Source: Spirochaetaceae bacterium (GTDB taxonomy: Bacteria > Spirochaetota > Spirochaetia > Treponematales > Breznakiellaceae). Taken from it: 16,416 nt of DNA. The stretch spans positions 1 through 16,416 of the forward strand of contig JAIRMO010000017.1 of NCBI GenBank assembly GCA_031258625.1, in the 5' to 3' direction. Below, piece after piece: positions 1 through 6,968 of the stretch (the first letter of the stretch is position 1; the number at the start of each line of letters is the position of its first letter). The notes below the pieces were generated by a model. That model did not search any database, was not told the origin of the DNA, and saw only the letters and a program-made list of their open reading frames with translations. The position numbers were made by a program, and so were the translations under genes.

Positions 1-13
1 CTTCACATTCATA

Positions 14-41
14 CCCGGAAGAACCGGGAGGTTCCGCCTCC
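14..41. other. Two overlapping short stem-loops at the left edge
   Basis: CCCGG (14-18) and CCGGG (24-28) can pair around a 5-nt loop. GGAGG (27-31) can pair with CCTCC (37-41). The arms overlap at 27-28, so the two stems compete. No clear T-tract follows on either strand, so a terminator role for the murB transcript, which ends at 159 coming from the right, is only a guess. Confidence 0.25.
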
Positions 42-57
42 AGTATCGGATTCTCAT

Positions 58-115
58 GGTTAGATTTTTAGCATGAGGCATCCAACCCCTACGGTTAGAA
101 TTTTTAATGAGGCAT
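58..115. repeat. Imperfect direct repeat, two copies, period 35
   Basis: GGTTAGA, a T-run and ATGAGGCAT occur at 58-81 and again at 93-115. The copies differ by a few bases and by a 1-base length change. They lie between the murB 3' end and the window edge, where no gene is seen. They could be a fragment of a dispersed repeat or paired protein-binding sites. Confidence 0.45.
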
Positions 116-158
116 TACGTGCGGGACGGAACGGCGAAGGTATATAAGTGAGGGCGAT

Positions 159-1124
159 CTACAAGCAGCCGTCCCAATCCCCCACAAAGAGGATCTCCGG
201 TTCCAGCCGGATTCCCAGGGCGGCGTAAACCGTATTCCGGAGGGTTTCAACCAGGCCGCGGATATCGGCGGCGGAGGCGTTTCCGGTATTGACGATTATG
301 TTACCGTGGTAGTCCGCCACCGCCGCCCCGCCCCGGCGCAGGCCCCGGAGTCCCAGTTCATCGATGATCTTCCCCACGGGTTTCCCGAATTCCCGGCTGT
401 TTTTAAAGACCGACCCCGCCGAGGGGTAACGGTAATGTCCCTTCTGTTCCCGGTCCCGGCGGTGTTTTTCCATTTCCGCCCGGATGTCTCCTTGAGCCCG
501 GGGAACCAGGCGAAACCGGGCGGAAAGGATCAACCCCGGCAGGTCCTGAAAAGGGCTTTTTTTATAGGAAAAATCCTCCGCCCGAAAGGGAATCTCCCGG
601 GGGGTATAGGTGGTATCCAAAAATTCGGTTTGTACCAGGATGTCGGACACGGACCGTTCATAACACCGGGCGTTCATCCAAACGGCGCCTCCCACAGAAC
701 CGGGCATCCCCGCGAGAAACTCAATCCCCCCAAGGCCCAGCCCCCCGGCGGCATCCACCGCCGCGTCCACCGGAGTTCCCGAGCGGACCGAGAGATAAGC
801 CCCGGTTCCGCCATCCCCCGGCGGGAGTACCGTCCAGCCCGACCATCCCGAAGTATCCAACACCATGCCCCGGATACCCTGGTCGGAAACAAGGATGTTT
901 GCCCCGCCCCCCAAAATAAAAACCGGGATTCCCGCGGACCGGGCCTGTTTCAAAAGGGCCGCCGTATAGCGGGGGAACGAGTCCCCCTGGGGCTTTACCC
1001 ACAGATCCGCCGCTCCCCCGGCTTTAAAGGTGGTATGGGCGGCCATGGGTTCGTTAAACCGCAGTTCCCCGGCAAAGCCAATCTCCGTATTGATTTTTTC
1101 GATTATTTCCCGTAGGATATTCAT
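159..1124 (-). CDS. murB: UDP-N-acetylenolpyruvoylglucosamine reductase MurB
   Basis: Cytosolic FAD enzyme that reduces UDP-GlcNAc-enolpyruvate with NADPH to UDP-N-acetylmuramate, the second committed step of peptidoglycan precursor synthesis. The 321 residues carry the FAD-binding hallmarks in order: HTTFKAGG (30-37), LGGGANILVS (71-80), and the GIEFLAGMPGSVGGAVWMNA block (133-152). The active-site stretch SAGSVFKN (235-242) contains the serine, Ser238, that should act as proton donor in the family. A C-terminal LEPE (307-310) holds the catalytic glutamate region. The family's usual NAGAYG is replaced by NARCYE at 151-156, a mild departure. The ATG at 1124 is the only start that keeps the conserved N-terminus, but it has no Shine-Dalgarno in front of it. 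It is divergently transcribed from cysS with 146 bp between the starts. Confidence 0.95.
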   Translation of the reverse strand: MNILREIIEKINTEIGFAGELRFNEPMAAHTTFKAGGAADLWVKPQGDSFPRYTAALLKQARSAGIPVFILGGGANILVSDQGIRGMVLDTSGWSGWTVLPPGDGGTGAYLSVRSGTPVDAAVDAAGGLGLGGIEFLAGMPGSVGGAVWMNARCYERSVSDILVQTEFLDTTYTPREIPFRAEDFSYKKSPFQDLPGLILSARFRLVPRAQGDIRAEMEKHRRDREQKGHYRYPSAGSVFKNSREFGKPVGKIIDELGLRGLRRGGAAVADYHGNIIVNTGNASAADIRGLVETLRNTVYAALGIRLEPEILFVGDWDGCL

Positions 1125-1270
1125 AATTGTAATTGTAGTGTATCAGTTTATTCGAGGGGGGTCTAATACCCAGGCATCCGTTTTACCGGGGGAACCTCTG
1201 GGACGGTTCAATTCCTGCTCGAAGGACGATACCTCGCCACCCATGGTGGAGATCCATTCCCGGAGGTTTC

Positions 1271-2725
1271 ATGGCGCTTACCCTATTTAATACCCTTGGA
1301 CGGGAATTTCAAGTTTTTGAAACCCTGTCTCCCGGCCGGGTTGGGTTTTATGGCTGCGGCCCCACGGTGTATAGCTACGCCCATATCGGAAACCTCAGAG
1401 CCTATGCCCTCCACGATATCCTGGTAAAAACCCTCACCCGGCGGGGTTACGAGGTAACCTACGTGATGAATATTACCGACGTGGGGCACCTCTCCGGGGA
1501 TAACGACAGCGGCCAGGACAAAATGGTAAAAAGCGCCGAGGAACGGGGGCAGGGGGTTCTGGAGATCGCCGATTTTTATACCCGGGCCTTTTTTAATGAT
1601 ACGGAACGCCTCAATATTCAGCGCCCCACGGTGGTTTGTAAAGCCACGGATCACATCGAAGATATGATAAACCTGATAAAAAAAATCGAAGAGCGGGGAT
1701 TCACCTATTTTGCCGGGGGAAACCTCTATTTTGATATAAGCCGTTTCCCCTCCTACGGGGATTTAGCCTTGCTGAGGATGGAGGAACTTCGGGCCGGCGC
1801 CCGAACCGGCCTTGATGAAAACAAGCGGAACCCCCAGGATTTTGTCCTCTGGTTTACCAAAAGCAAATTTGAAAACCAGGCCCTGGTTTGGGATAGTCCC
1901 TGGGGGCGGGGGTATCCGGGGTGGCATATTGAATGTTCCGCTATGAGTATGAAATACTTAGGCGAGCAGTTTGATATCCACGCCGGGGGGATCGATCACA
2001 TTCCCATCCACCATACCAATGAAATAGCCCAAAGCGAAGCGGCCACCGGTAAACATCCCTGGGTGCGGTACTGGGTCCACAACGAATTCCTCGTTATGGA
2101 TAAGGGAAAAATGTCCAAATCCACGGGGGGGGGCGTTACCCTTCAATCCCTGGTTGATTCCGGGTATGATCCTCTGGATTATCGGTATTTTCTCCTGAGC
2201 GGTCATTACCGAAGCCAGTTGCAGTTTTCTTTTGAAGCCCTCGACGGCGCCCGGAACGCCCGGAGGGCCCTTCTCGATCGGGTGCGGGCCCTGGCGGATA
2301 AAACCGGGATTGTCCCGGGTTTGGAGGAGAAGAAAGCCGGAGGGAAAGCCGGGGGATACGGTAAGGCCGATGCCTATCTGAAAGCCTTTGACGCGGCCCT
2401 GGATGAGGATCTCTCCACCCCCAAGGCGCTGGCCGGTTTATGGACCCTCCTTAGGGACGGGGAAATTCCCTCCAAAGAGGTTTTGGCCGGGGCCTTGGTC
2501 ATGGACCGGGTTCTGGGCCTCGGTCTGGCAAAGGAAGCCGAGGGGGTTTGGAACCGGGGAGAAGACTTGGATTTTAACCGGGAAATTGATACCCTGATAG
2601 GAGAACGATGGGAGGCAAAGAAAAACAAGGACTTCGTTAAGGCCGATGAAATTCGGAATGCCTTAAAAAAACGGGGTATACTATTGGAAGACGGACCTGC
2701 CGGAACCTTTTGGCGCCGCGGATAA
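1271..2725 (+). CDS. cysS: Cysteinyl-tRNA synthetase
   Basis: Class I aminoacyl-tRNA synthetase that charges tRNA(Cys) with cysteine in the cytosol. Visible hallmarks: Cys29 in the FYGCGPTVY block, the HIGH-type signature HIGN (38-41), GWHIECSAMS with Cys222, and HHTNEIAQSE (247-256). By family knowledge Cys29, Cys222, His247 and Glu251 would be the ligands of the zinc that selects cysteine. KMSKS is at 280-284. The C-terminal helical part that contacts the tRNA anticodon follows. At 484 residues it is slightly longer than the usual 460 or so, with a Gly/Lys-rich stretch around residues 350-365. The ATG at 1271 is preceded by CGGAGG at 1260-1265 with good spacing. The ECF sigma gene begins 34 nt after its stop, so some read-through into that operon is likely. 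Confidence 0.97.
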   Translation: MALTLFNTLGREFQVFETLSPGRVGFYGCGPTVYSYAHIGNLRAYALHDILVKTLTRRGYEVTYVMNITDVGHLSGDNDSGQDKMVKSAEERGQGVLEIADFYTRAFFNDTERLNIQRPTVVCKATDHIEDMINLIKKIEERGFTYFAGGNLYFDISRFPSYGDLALLRMEELRAGARTGLDENKRNPQDFVLWFTKSKFENQALVWDSPWGRGYPGWHIECSAMSMKYLGEQFDIHAGGIDHIPIHHTNEIAQSEAATGKHPWVRYWVHNEFLVMDKGKMSKSTGGGVTLQSLVDSGYDPLDYRYFLLSGHYRSQLQFSFEALDGARNARRALLDRVRALADKTGIVPGLEEKKAGGKAGGYGKADAYLKAFDAALDEDLSTPKALAGLWTLLRDGEIPSKEVLAGALVMDRVLGLGLAKEAEGVWNRGEDLDFNREIDTLIGERWEAKKNKDFVKADEIRNALKKRGILLEDGPAGTFWRRG

Positions 2726-2731
2726 ACAGCC

Positions 2732-2744
2732 GTAACTCTGTAAC
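2732..2744 (+). promoter_or_regulatory. GTAAC direct repeat ahead of the sigma gene
   Basis: GTAAC occurs at 2732-2736 and 2740-2744, 8 bp apart, in the 34-bp gap between cysS and the ECF sigma gene. AAC-containing -35 elements are common for ECF sigma factors, so this could be part of an autoregulated promoter. However, no partner -10 is evident before the TTG start, so the assignment is weak. Confidence 0.2.
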
Positions 2745-2759
2745 GATTGAGGTAAAAAC

Positions 2760-3284
2760 TTGTTTCAGGATATAGGTGGTAAGGCATCGATAGGGGAATT
2801 CCGTAAGATCTATGAATCTACATTCATGGTATTGTTCCGGGTAGCTTGCCGTATCGTGGCCGATGAAGAAGCGGCGGAAGATCTGTGCCAGGAGGCTTTT
2901 TTTCGGTTGTATGAAAAGAACATGGTTTTTCCCAGCCCTGAAGAGGCGAAATATTGGCTTATTCGGGTAGTAAAAAACGCGGCTTTGAATTACGCAAAGC
3001 GGAAAGACCGGGAGCGGAGGGCGTATCAACGGGCATTTCGGGAACCTGGTCCAACCCAGGAGACCGGGGAAGGGCTTTTACTCCGGCGGGAAACACAAAA
3101 CGAAATTCAGGAAGCCCTGAAAAAACTTCCTGAAAATCTACGGATAGTATTAATATTAAAAGAATATGGTGAATTGAATTATAAAGAAATTGGACGGACT
3201 CTGGGTATAAGCGAAGGGAATGTTAAGGTCCGGATATTCAGAGCCCGGGAACGTTTAGCCGGAATCTTAACAAAGGATGGTTAA
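2760..3284 (+). CDS. ECF-type (sigma-24-like) RNA polymerase sigma factor
   Basis: Small sigma factor of 174 residues with only the two ECF domains. Region 2 spans about 13-80, with the DEEAAEDLCQEAFFRLY core-binding segment at 35-51. Region 4 spans about 115-165, with LPENLRIVLILKEYGELNYKEIGRTLGISEGNVK-type helix-turn-helix content beginning at residue 123. It should direct polymerase to a small envelope or stress regulon. The start is TTG at 2760, chosen because GAGG lies at 2749-2752 with 7-nt spacing and because a later ATG would cut region 2. The next gene encodes a zinc-finger anti-sigma factor, so activity is probably held off post-translationally by that membrane protein. An RpoE-like gene next to murB and cysS is, from memory, also the arrangement in Treponema pallidum. 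Target promoters cannot be told from this window. Confidence 0.93.
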   Translation: MFQDIGGKASIGEFRKIYESTFMVLFRVACRIVADEEAAEDLCQEAFFRLYEKNMVFPSPEEAKYWLIRVVKNAALNYAKRKDRERRAYQRAFREPGPTQETGEGLLLRRETQNEIQEALKKLPENLRIVLILKEYGELNYKEIGRTLGISEGNVKVRIFRARERLAGILTKDG

Positions 3285-3285
3285 T

Positions 3286-3861
3286 ATGTGTCCAAATCGT
3301 CAAATTCTTTCCGTGTATTACGACGAGGAACTTCCCTCTCCCTGGAAAGAAAAAGTGGAAGCCCACCTTGCCGTATGTCCAGAATGTAGGAATTTATTGG
3401 AACGGTACCGGTCTTTTTCTTTTTCAGCCCCTGGCGGAGAGGAATCCGCCATTGATTCCCGTATGGAAGCGGCGAAAAACAGAATTTGGCAAAATTTGTC
3501 CCCCCTGGTAGAAAAAGAGATCCGGGTAAGACCCTGGGACAAGTTCTGGCAGCGTTCGGTTTCAATTCCCCTGCCCCTGGCGGCCGCCATGACGGCGCTG
3601 GTGGTAGCGGCCTTTACCCTGGTTTTTATAAACCGTCCCGCCCCGATGATGGTTCCCCAGGACATAATCGCCGCCAATGGGATAGGCATGGACCTTCAAG
3701 GGATAACCCCGGCATCGGATATCCGGGGGGTATTGCAATATTTAAGTAATGAGGATGATATTGTGATCCTCCGGCTCCCCGAAAGCAAACGGTTTATGAG
3801 TTATGGGGAACCCCGGTATGTCAAGGGGGAGGACTATTCAAGGAGCACCCTGTCCCAATGA
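3286..3861 (+). CDS. Zinc-finger (zf-HC2) anti-sigma factor, single-pass membrane protein
   Basis: Cognate anti-sigma of the preceding ECF factor. The cytosolic N-terminus (MCPNRQILSVYYDEELP) carries the H-x3-C-x2-C zinc motif His27, Cys31, Cys34 of the zf-HC2/ZAS family. One hydrophobic segment at about residues 93-115 would cross the inner membrane and leave an extracytoplasmic tail of about 75 residues as the likely sensor. An in-frame ATG at 3277 overlaps the sigma stop. I chose ATG 3286 because AAAGGA at 3272-3277 sits 8 nt upstream and because MCP then LLSxYxDxELP-like is the normal start for this family. This gives 191 residues. Its stop overlaps the next start by 4 nt (ATGA at 3858). 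Expected action: bind and silence the sigma factor until an envelope signal releases it, probably by proteolysis. That mechanism is family knowledge and is not visible here. Confidence 0.88.
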   Translation: MCPNRQILSVYYDEELPSPWKEKVEAHLAVCPECRNLLERYRSFSFSAPGGEESAIDSRMEAAKNRIWQNLSPLVEKEIRVRPWDKFWQRSVSIPLPLAAAMTALVVAAFTLVFINRPAPMMVPQDIIAANGIGMDLQGITPASDIRGVLQYLSNEDDIVILRLPESKRFMSYGEPRYVKGEDYSRSTLSQ

Positions 3862-4367
3862 CCGGTAAATCTTTGGCGTTATTTGGAAGCATCTTCTTAA
3901 TAAGTACCAATACATTACTGTTTTCCCAGGCTTCTGCCCTTGAAGAAATGCTGCCCGGTTTAAGGGAACGGGCGGTCATATTAGACATCCTTGCCCGGGT
4001 AGTAGAAGAAAATCAGCAGGAAGTGTGGAACGCGTCAAATTCAAAGGTAACCATCCCCGGAAAACCCGTTGGTTTACGGCTTGTGGGGGAAAATATCGTG
4101 GTGGCGGTACAATTTACCCCCTATTTTAGAAATGACGGAAATAACGTACTGGTAGCTCAGGGACAGATCTGGGTCAATATACCCAACGAAGGGATCCGGT
4201 ATCAAACCACCATGCAGACCATACCTATTAAATTCGGGGAACAGATTTATTTTTTTCCCCTCGGTTCGGCAAATTCCCCTAAGGAAGCCCATATTGAGAT
4301 ACGGTTAGTACTACATCCCTATGTAATGGATCAAAACAACAACCCGGATCGTAATGGCAACGAATAA
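3858..4367 (+). CDS. Secreted protein of unknown function in the ECF sigma operon
   Basis: I do not recognise a named domain. The 169-residue product starts with a classical signal peptide: K4, a hydrophobic stretch at 6-22, and a likely cut after FSQA at about residue 25. It should therefore be periplasmic or surface-exposed. The mature part is rich in beta-prone segments (VGENIVVAVQFTPYF, YQTTMQTIPIKF, HIEIRLVLHPYV) and ends in an Asn/Asp-rich tail. The layout suggests a small beta-sandwich, but no catalytic motif or cysteine is evident. ATG 3858 overlaps the anti-sigma stop by 4 nt, with AAGGAG at 3840-3845. Its own end overlaps the next gene by 14 nt. Tight coupling to the sigma/anti-sigma pair suggests it is a partner or output of that envelope system. 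A direct role in sensing is speculation. Confidence 0.8.
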   Translation: MTGKSLALFGSIFLISTNTLLFSQASALEEMLPGLRERAVILDILARVVEENQQEVWNASNSKVTIPGKPVGLRLVGENIVVAVQFTPYFRNDGNNVLVAQGQIWVNIPNEGIRYQTTMQTIPIKFGEQIYFFPLGSANSPKEAHIEIRLVLHPYVMDQNNNPDRNGNE

Positions 4368-5988
4368 TTATCAATTTAAAACAGCCCGTCTCCCTATAAT
4401 TTTTCTGTTTTTATATACCCTCGGGGGGCTTACCGCCTGCGGGGATCCCCCTCCCATCATTCTTTCCATAAGCCCCAGAACCGGGGCCCCGGGAGAGAGC
4501 CTCACCATTTTCGGTAAAAATTTTGGAGAAGTCCAGGATAAATCCTATGTTACCGTCGCGCAAATTTTTCCCACCATGTCTTCGTATATTGAATGGACGG
4601 ATACAAAAATTATCCTGCGGCTTCCGGAATTTGGGGAATCCGCCATGGTGTATATCCAGCGGGGGGATAAAAAAAGCAATCCTGCCCTGATATCCAACCG
4701 GGACAGCCTGCCGAGACCGATACCCGGAACCGAGGGGGATAAAAGTCCCCGGATACTATCGGTTGAACCGGAATCCGCGGTCATCGGATCGTTAATTATC
4801 ATTCGGGGAAGTAACTTTGGTTCCAGCCGGGATACCAGCGGAGTATTTTTTACCCGGGAAAGGAACCCGGACTTTCCCCATGAAGTCTCCGAATGGATAG
4901 AAGTTTTTGATACCGAATTCGGATATGAACTGTGGAGTGATCGGGAAATTCAAATCAGAATCCCCGATGGAGTTACCAGCGGGGACCTTGAGGTCCGGAC
5001 CTCCTGGGGAAATTCCGAACCGGTTTTTTTTGAAATAGCCGATAAGCCCGGGGTTATGGTCTTTGGGGATAAACGAACCTATACTGTTTTATATACCGTA
5101 AACCTTCAGACTAAAGAAGCGTCGGCCTCCAATTCCCTCTACCTCTGGTTTCCCCGTCCGGTTTTCTCATCTTCCCAGCCGTCGGTTAAACTCCTATCCT
5201 GGAACAAGGCGCCTTTTATGGAAAATTACCGGGGAACTACCCTGTTTAAATTCAATGAACTTCCCCCCTATACCACCATGGAAATCACCCTCTCCTTTCG
5301 GGTGGAGGTATACGCCGTCACGACCAATGTCAGGGAATCGTCGATCAAACAAAGCGGGACCTTCCCGGTGGAAACGGTTTATACCCTTCCCGGTCCTTTG
5401 ATTCCTTCGGATCATGCCCTGATTAAAGCCCATACCAATACCGTCGTCGGAAGGGAAAGGAATCCTTACGCGAAGGCCCGGAAAATATACGATTGGCTGA
5501 TTACTCAGGGGGGAATTCAGCGGGAGCCCGTAACCGGGGGTGTCCTGGAAGCCCTGGACCAAAAACAGACCGATCCTTACGGGGCGGCCCTGCTCTTCTG
5601 CGCCATGGCCAGGGCGGGAGGTATCCCCGCGCTTCCCGTGTCGGGGGTTTTGGTAGACCAGTCCCAGGGGACGATCCGTCATTATTGGGCGGAGTTTTGG
5701 ATTGACGGATTCGGCTGGATACCCCTGGATCCCGCCCTGGGCGCGGGGGCCGCCCCACCCGGTTTCTCCCTTCGGGAAGATCGGGGGGGATATTATTTTG
5801 GTAATATGGATAACCGGCATATTACCTTTTCCCGGGGAGAACGGGTTTTATCCCAGATGGAAATACGGGGGAAAACCGTGGTCAGGGAACGGGATTTCGC
5901 GCTGCAAAACATCTGGGAAGAATCCTCCGGCGGCCTTGACTATGATTCCCAATGGGGTGATGTTATAATAACCGGGGTTGAAAATTAG
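4354..5988 (+). CDS. Lipoprotein with two TIG-like domains and a transglutaminase-like domain
   Basis: The 544-residue product begins with a lipoprotein signal: hydrophobic 14-25 and lipobox LTAC with acylated Cys29. Two IPT/TIG-type immunoglobulin-like modules follow, at about 34-112 (ISPRTGAPGESLTIFGKNFG) and 132-228 (VEPESAVIGSLIIIRGSNFG). A beta-rich linker spans about 235-345. The C-terminal transglutaminase-like domain has the papain-type triad in order: Cys416 in GAALLFCAMARAGGIPA, His443 in RHYWAEFW, and Asp459 in GWIPLDPALG. Proteins of this superfamily act as cysteine peptidases or amide/cross-link enzymes. The substrate here is unknown, but the location should be periplasmic or outer surface. 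The ATG overlaps the previous gene by 14 nt and has only a weak ribosome site, suggesting translational coupling. It is the fourth gene of the ECF sigma operon and a plausible effector for envelope maintenance. Confidence 0.88.
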   Translation: MATNNYQFKTARLPIIFLFLYTLGGLTACGDPPPIILSISPRTGAPGESLTIFGKNFGEVQDKSYVTVAQIFPTMSSYIEWTDTKIILRLPEFGESAMVYIQRGDKKSNPALISNRDSLPRPIPGTEGDKSPRILSVEPESAVIGSLIIIRGSNFGSSRDTSGVFFTRERNPDFPHEVSEWIEVFDTEFGYELWSDREIQIRIPDGVTSGDLEVRTSWGNSEPVFFEIADKPGVMVFGDKRTYTVLYTVNLQTKEASASNSLYLWFPRPVFSSSQPSVKLLSWNKAPFMENYRGTTLFKFNELPPYTTMEITLSFRVEVYAVTTNVRESSIKQSGTFPVETVYTLPGPLIPSDHALIKAHTNTVVGRERNPYAKARKIYDWLITQGGIQREPVTGGVLEALDQKQTDPYGAALLFCAMARAGGIPALPVSGVLVDQSQGTIRHYWAEFWIDGFGWIPLDPALGAGAAPPGFSLREDRGGYYFGNMDNRHITFSRGERVLSQMEIRGKTVVRERDFALQNIWEESSGGLDYDSQWGDVIITGVEN

Positions 5989-6088
5989 GGGCCGACCGCC
6001 GGTGATGGATTTTCGGTCCCTTGAGCCGGCTTCGCATCCGGTTGGTTTTGAAACAGCCCCGGTCGGTATGGTAAGATAAGGAGTGTTT

Positions 6089-6772
6089 ATGATAACGGTT
6101 ATCTCCCTGGGCGGGTCTATCGTTGCCCCCGATGGGGTTGACGAACAATTCCTCAAGGACTTTGTATCCCTCGTTGGGGAGCTGCTGCGGGAGGATGAAA
6201 AGCAACGGTTTATTGTGGTGGTAGGCGGCGGAGGGCCTGCCCGGGCCTGGCAGCGGGCATACCGCGGGATAAGCGCCGCTGCTGTGGATGAAGCGGCCGA
6301 TTGGATAGGCGTGATGGCTACCCGGCTTAACGCGCAGCTTGTCAAGGCGGTAATGGGGGAATGGTGTACCCAGGAGGTAGTGACCGATCCTTCCCGGGTG
6401 GGCCCCCTGGTGGGACGGGTCCTCGTGGCGGCGGGATGGAAACCGGGGTTTTCCTCGGACTACGACGCGGTACTCTTGGCGGAACGGTTCCAGGCGAATA
6501 TGGTTATCAACCTGTCAAATATTGAACAGGTTTACAGCGATGATCCCCGGACCAACCCGGAGGCAAAACCCCTGGCCGCCATATCCTGGGCCGATTTTTG
6601 TACCCTGGTCGGAGATAAATGGGTTCCGGGCAAAAACGTTCCCTTTGACCCGGTGGCAAGCCGTTATGGGGCAAAGATCGGCCTCAAGGTGATATGTGCC
6701 GCGGGACGAAACCTGGAAAACTTAAAAAAGATCCTCCGGGGAGAGGCTTTTTTAGGTACCATTATCGGATAG
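6089..6772 (+). CDS. pyrH: UMP kinase, archaeal/spirochaete-type short form
   Basis: Amino-acid-kinase-fold enzyme that should phosphorylate UMP to UDP with ATP in pyrimidine nucleotide synthesis. Visible: SLGGS (6-10) for phosphate binding, VVGGGGPAR (44-52), the nucleotide-site segment FSSDYDAVLLAERF (121-134), and YSDDPRTNP (149-157). The tail FDPVASRYGAKIG (187-199) and FLGTIIG (221-227) resemble the archaeal PyrH subgroup more than the longer E. coli type. At 227 residues it fits that subgroup. A GTG at 6083 is possible, but AAGGAG (6078-6083) is well placed for the ATG at 6089. The 3' end abuts the palindromic element beginning at 6772. UMP specificity is inferred from the family; another amino-acid-kinase substrate cannot be wholly excluded. 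Confidence 0.87.
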   Translation: MITVISLGGSIVAPDGVDEQFLKDFVSLVGELLREDEKQRFIVVVGGGGPARAWQRAYRGISAAAVDEAADWIGVMATRLNAQLVKAVMGEWCTQEVVTDPSRVGPLVGRVLVAAGWKPGFSSDYDAVLLAERFQANMVINLSNIEQVYSDDPRTNPEAKPLAAISWADFCTLVGDKWVPGKNVPFDPVASRYGAKIGLKVICAAGRNLENLKKILRGEAFLGTIIG

Positions 6773-6920
6773 GTCTGTCCGGCAGGGCCAGCGCATATAA
6801 AATCGTATCTCCTTGTCCTACAAGGAATTACAAAACCATGGGCAAAACAAATTGTATGCGCTAATTCCTTATCCCATAAGGAATTATAAATTTATATGCG
6901 CTGGCCCTGGTCTGTCCGGC
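6772..6920. repeat. Palindromic MITE-like element flanked by a 12-bp direct repeat
   Basis: CAGGGCCAGCGCATATAAA at 6783-6801 has a perfect 19-bp inverted copy at 6891-6909. The 12-mer GGTCTGTCCGGC flanks this at 6772-6783 and 6909-6920, as a target-site duplication would. Inside are two related hairpins: TCCTTGT/ACAAGGA (6810-6826, loop CCT) and a perfect 11-bp stem TAATTCCTTAT/ATAAGGAATTA (6862-6886, loop CCC). TATGCGCT occurs twice (6855-6862 and 6895-6902). Either copy can pair with GCGCATA at 6791-6797, so two folds are possible. It encodes no protein of note. The reading is a small non-autonomous mobile element or dispersed repeat that inserted at the pyrH stop codon. The flanking repeat and inverted ends are seen directly; mobility is inferred. 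Confidence 0.65.
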
Positions 6921-6968
6921 TTGTTTTATACCGGTTGTTTTATGTATCATTTATTGAAGGAGAACATA

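Noticed and set aside
306..1115. Long plus-strand frame opposite murB
   Set aside because: Pro/Arg/Gly-rich translation with no domain, fully opposite a clear murB. It is a shadow caused by GC-rich codons.
1125..1270. T-box-like leader ahead of cysS
   Set aside because: Only short stems (CCACC-CAT-GGTGG, GAACC/GGTTC) are present. The conserved T-box antiterminator sequence and specifier stem are not seen.
3277..3285. Earlier ATG start of the anti-sigma factor
   Set aside because: It overlaps the AAAGGA ribosome site that serves the ATG at 3286, and the family normally begins at MCP.
6921..6950. Promoter for pfp (TTGTTT, 18 bp, TATCAT)
   Set aside because: Transcription would start at about the ribosome site itself (6957-6962), leaving almost no leader, and the hexamers are common in this A/T-rich stretch.
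6813..6968. Upstream in-frame extension of pfp by 52 codons
   Set aside because: It reads through the palindromic element, begins at TTG without a ribosome site, and its residues are unlike the family. ATG 6969 has AAGGAG and the conserved N-terminus.
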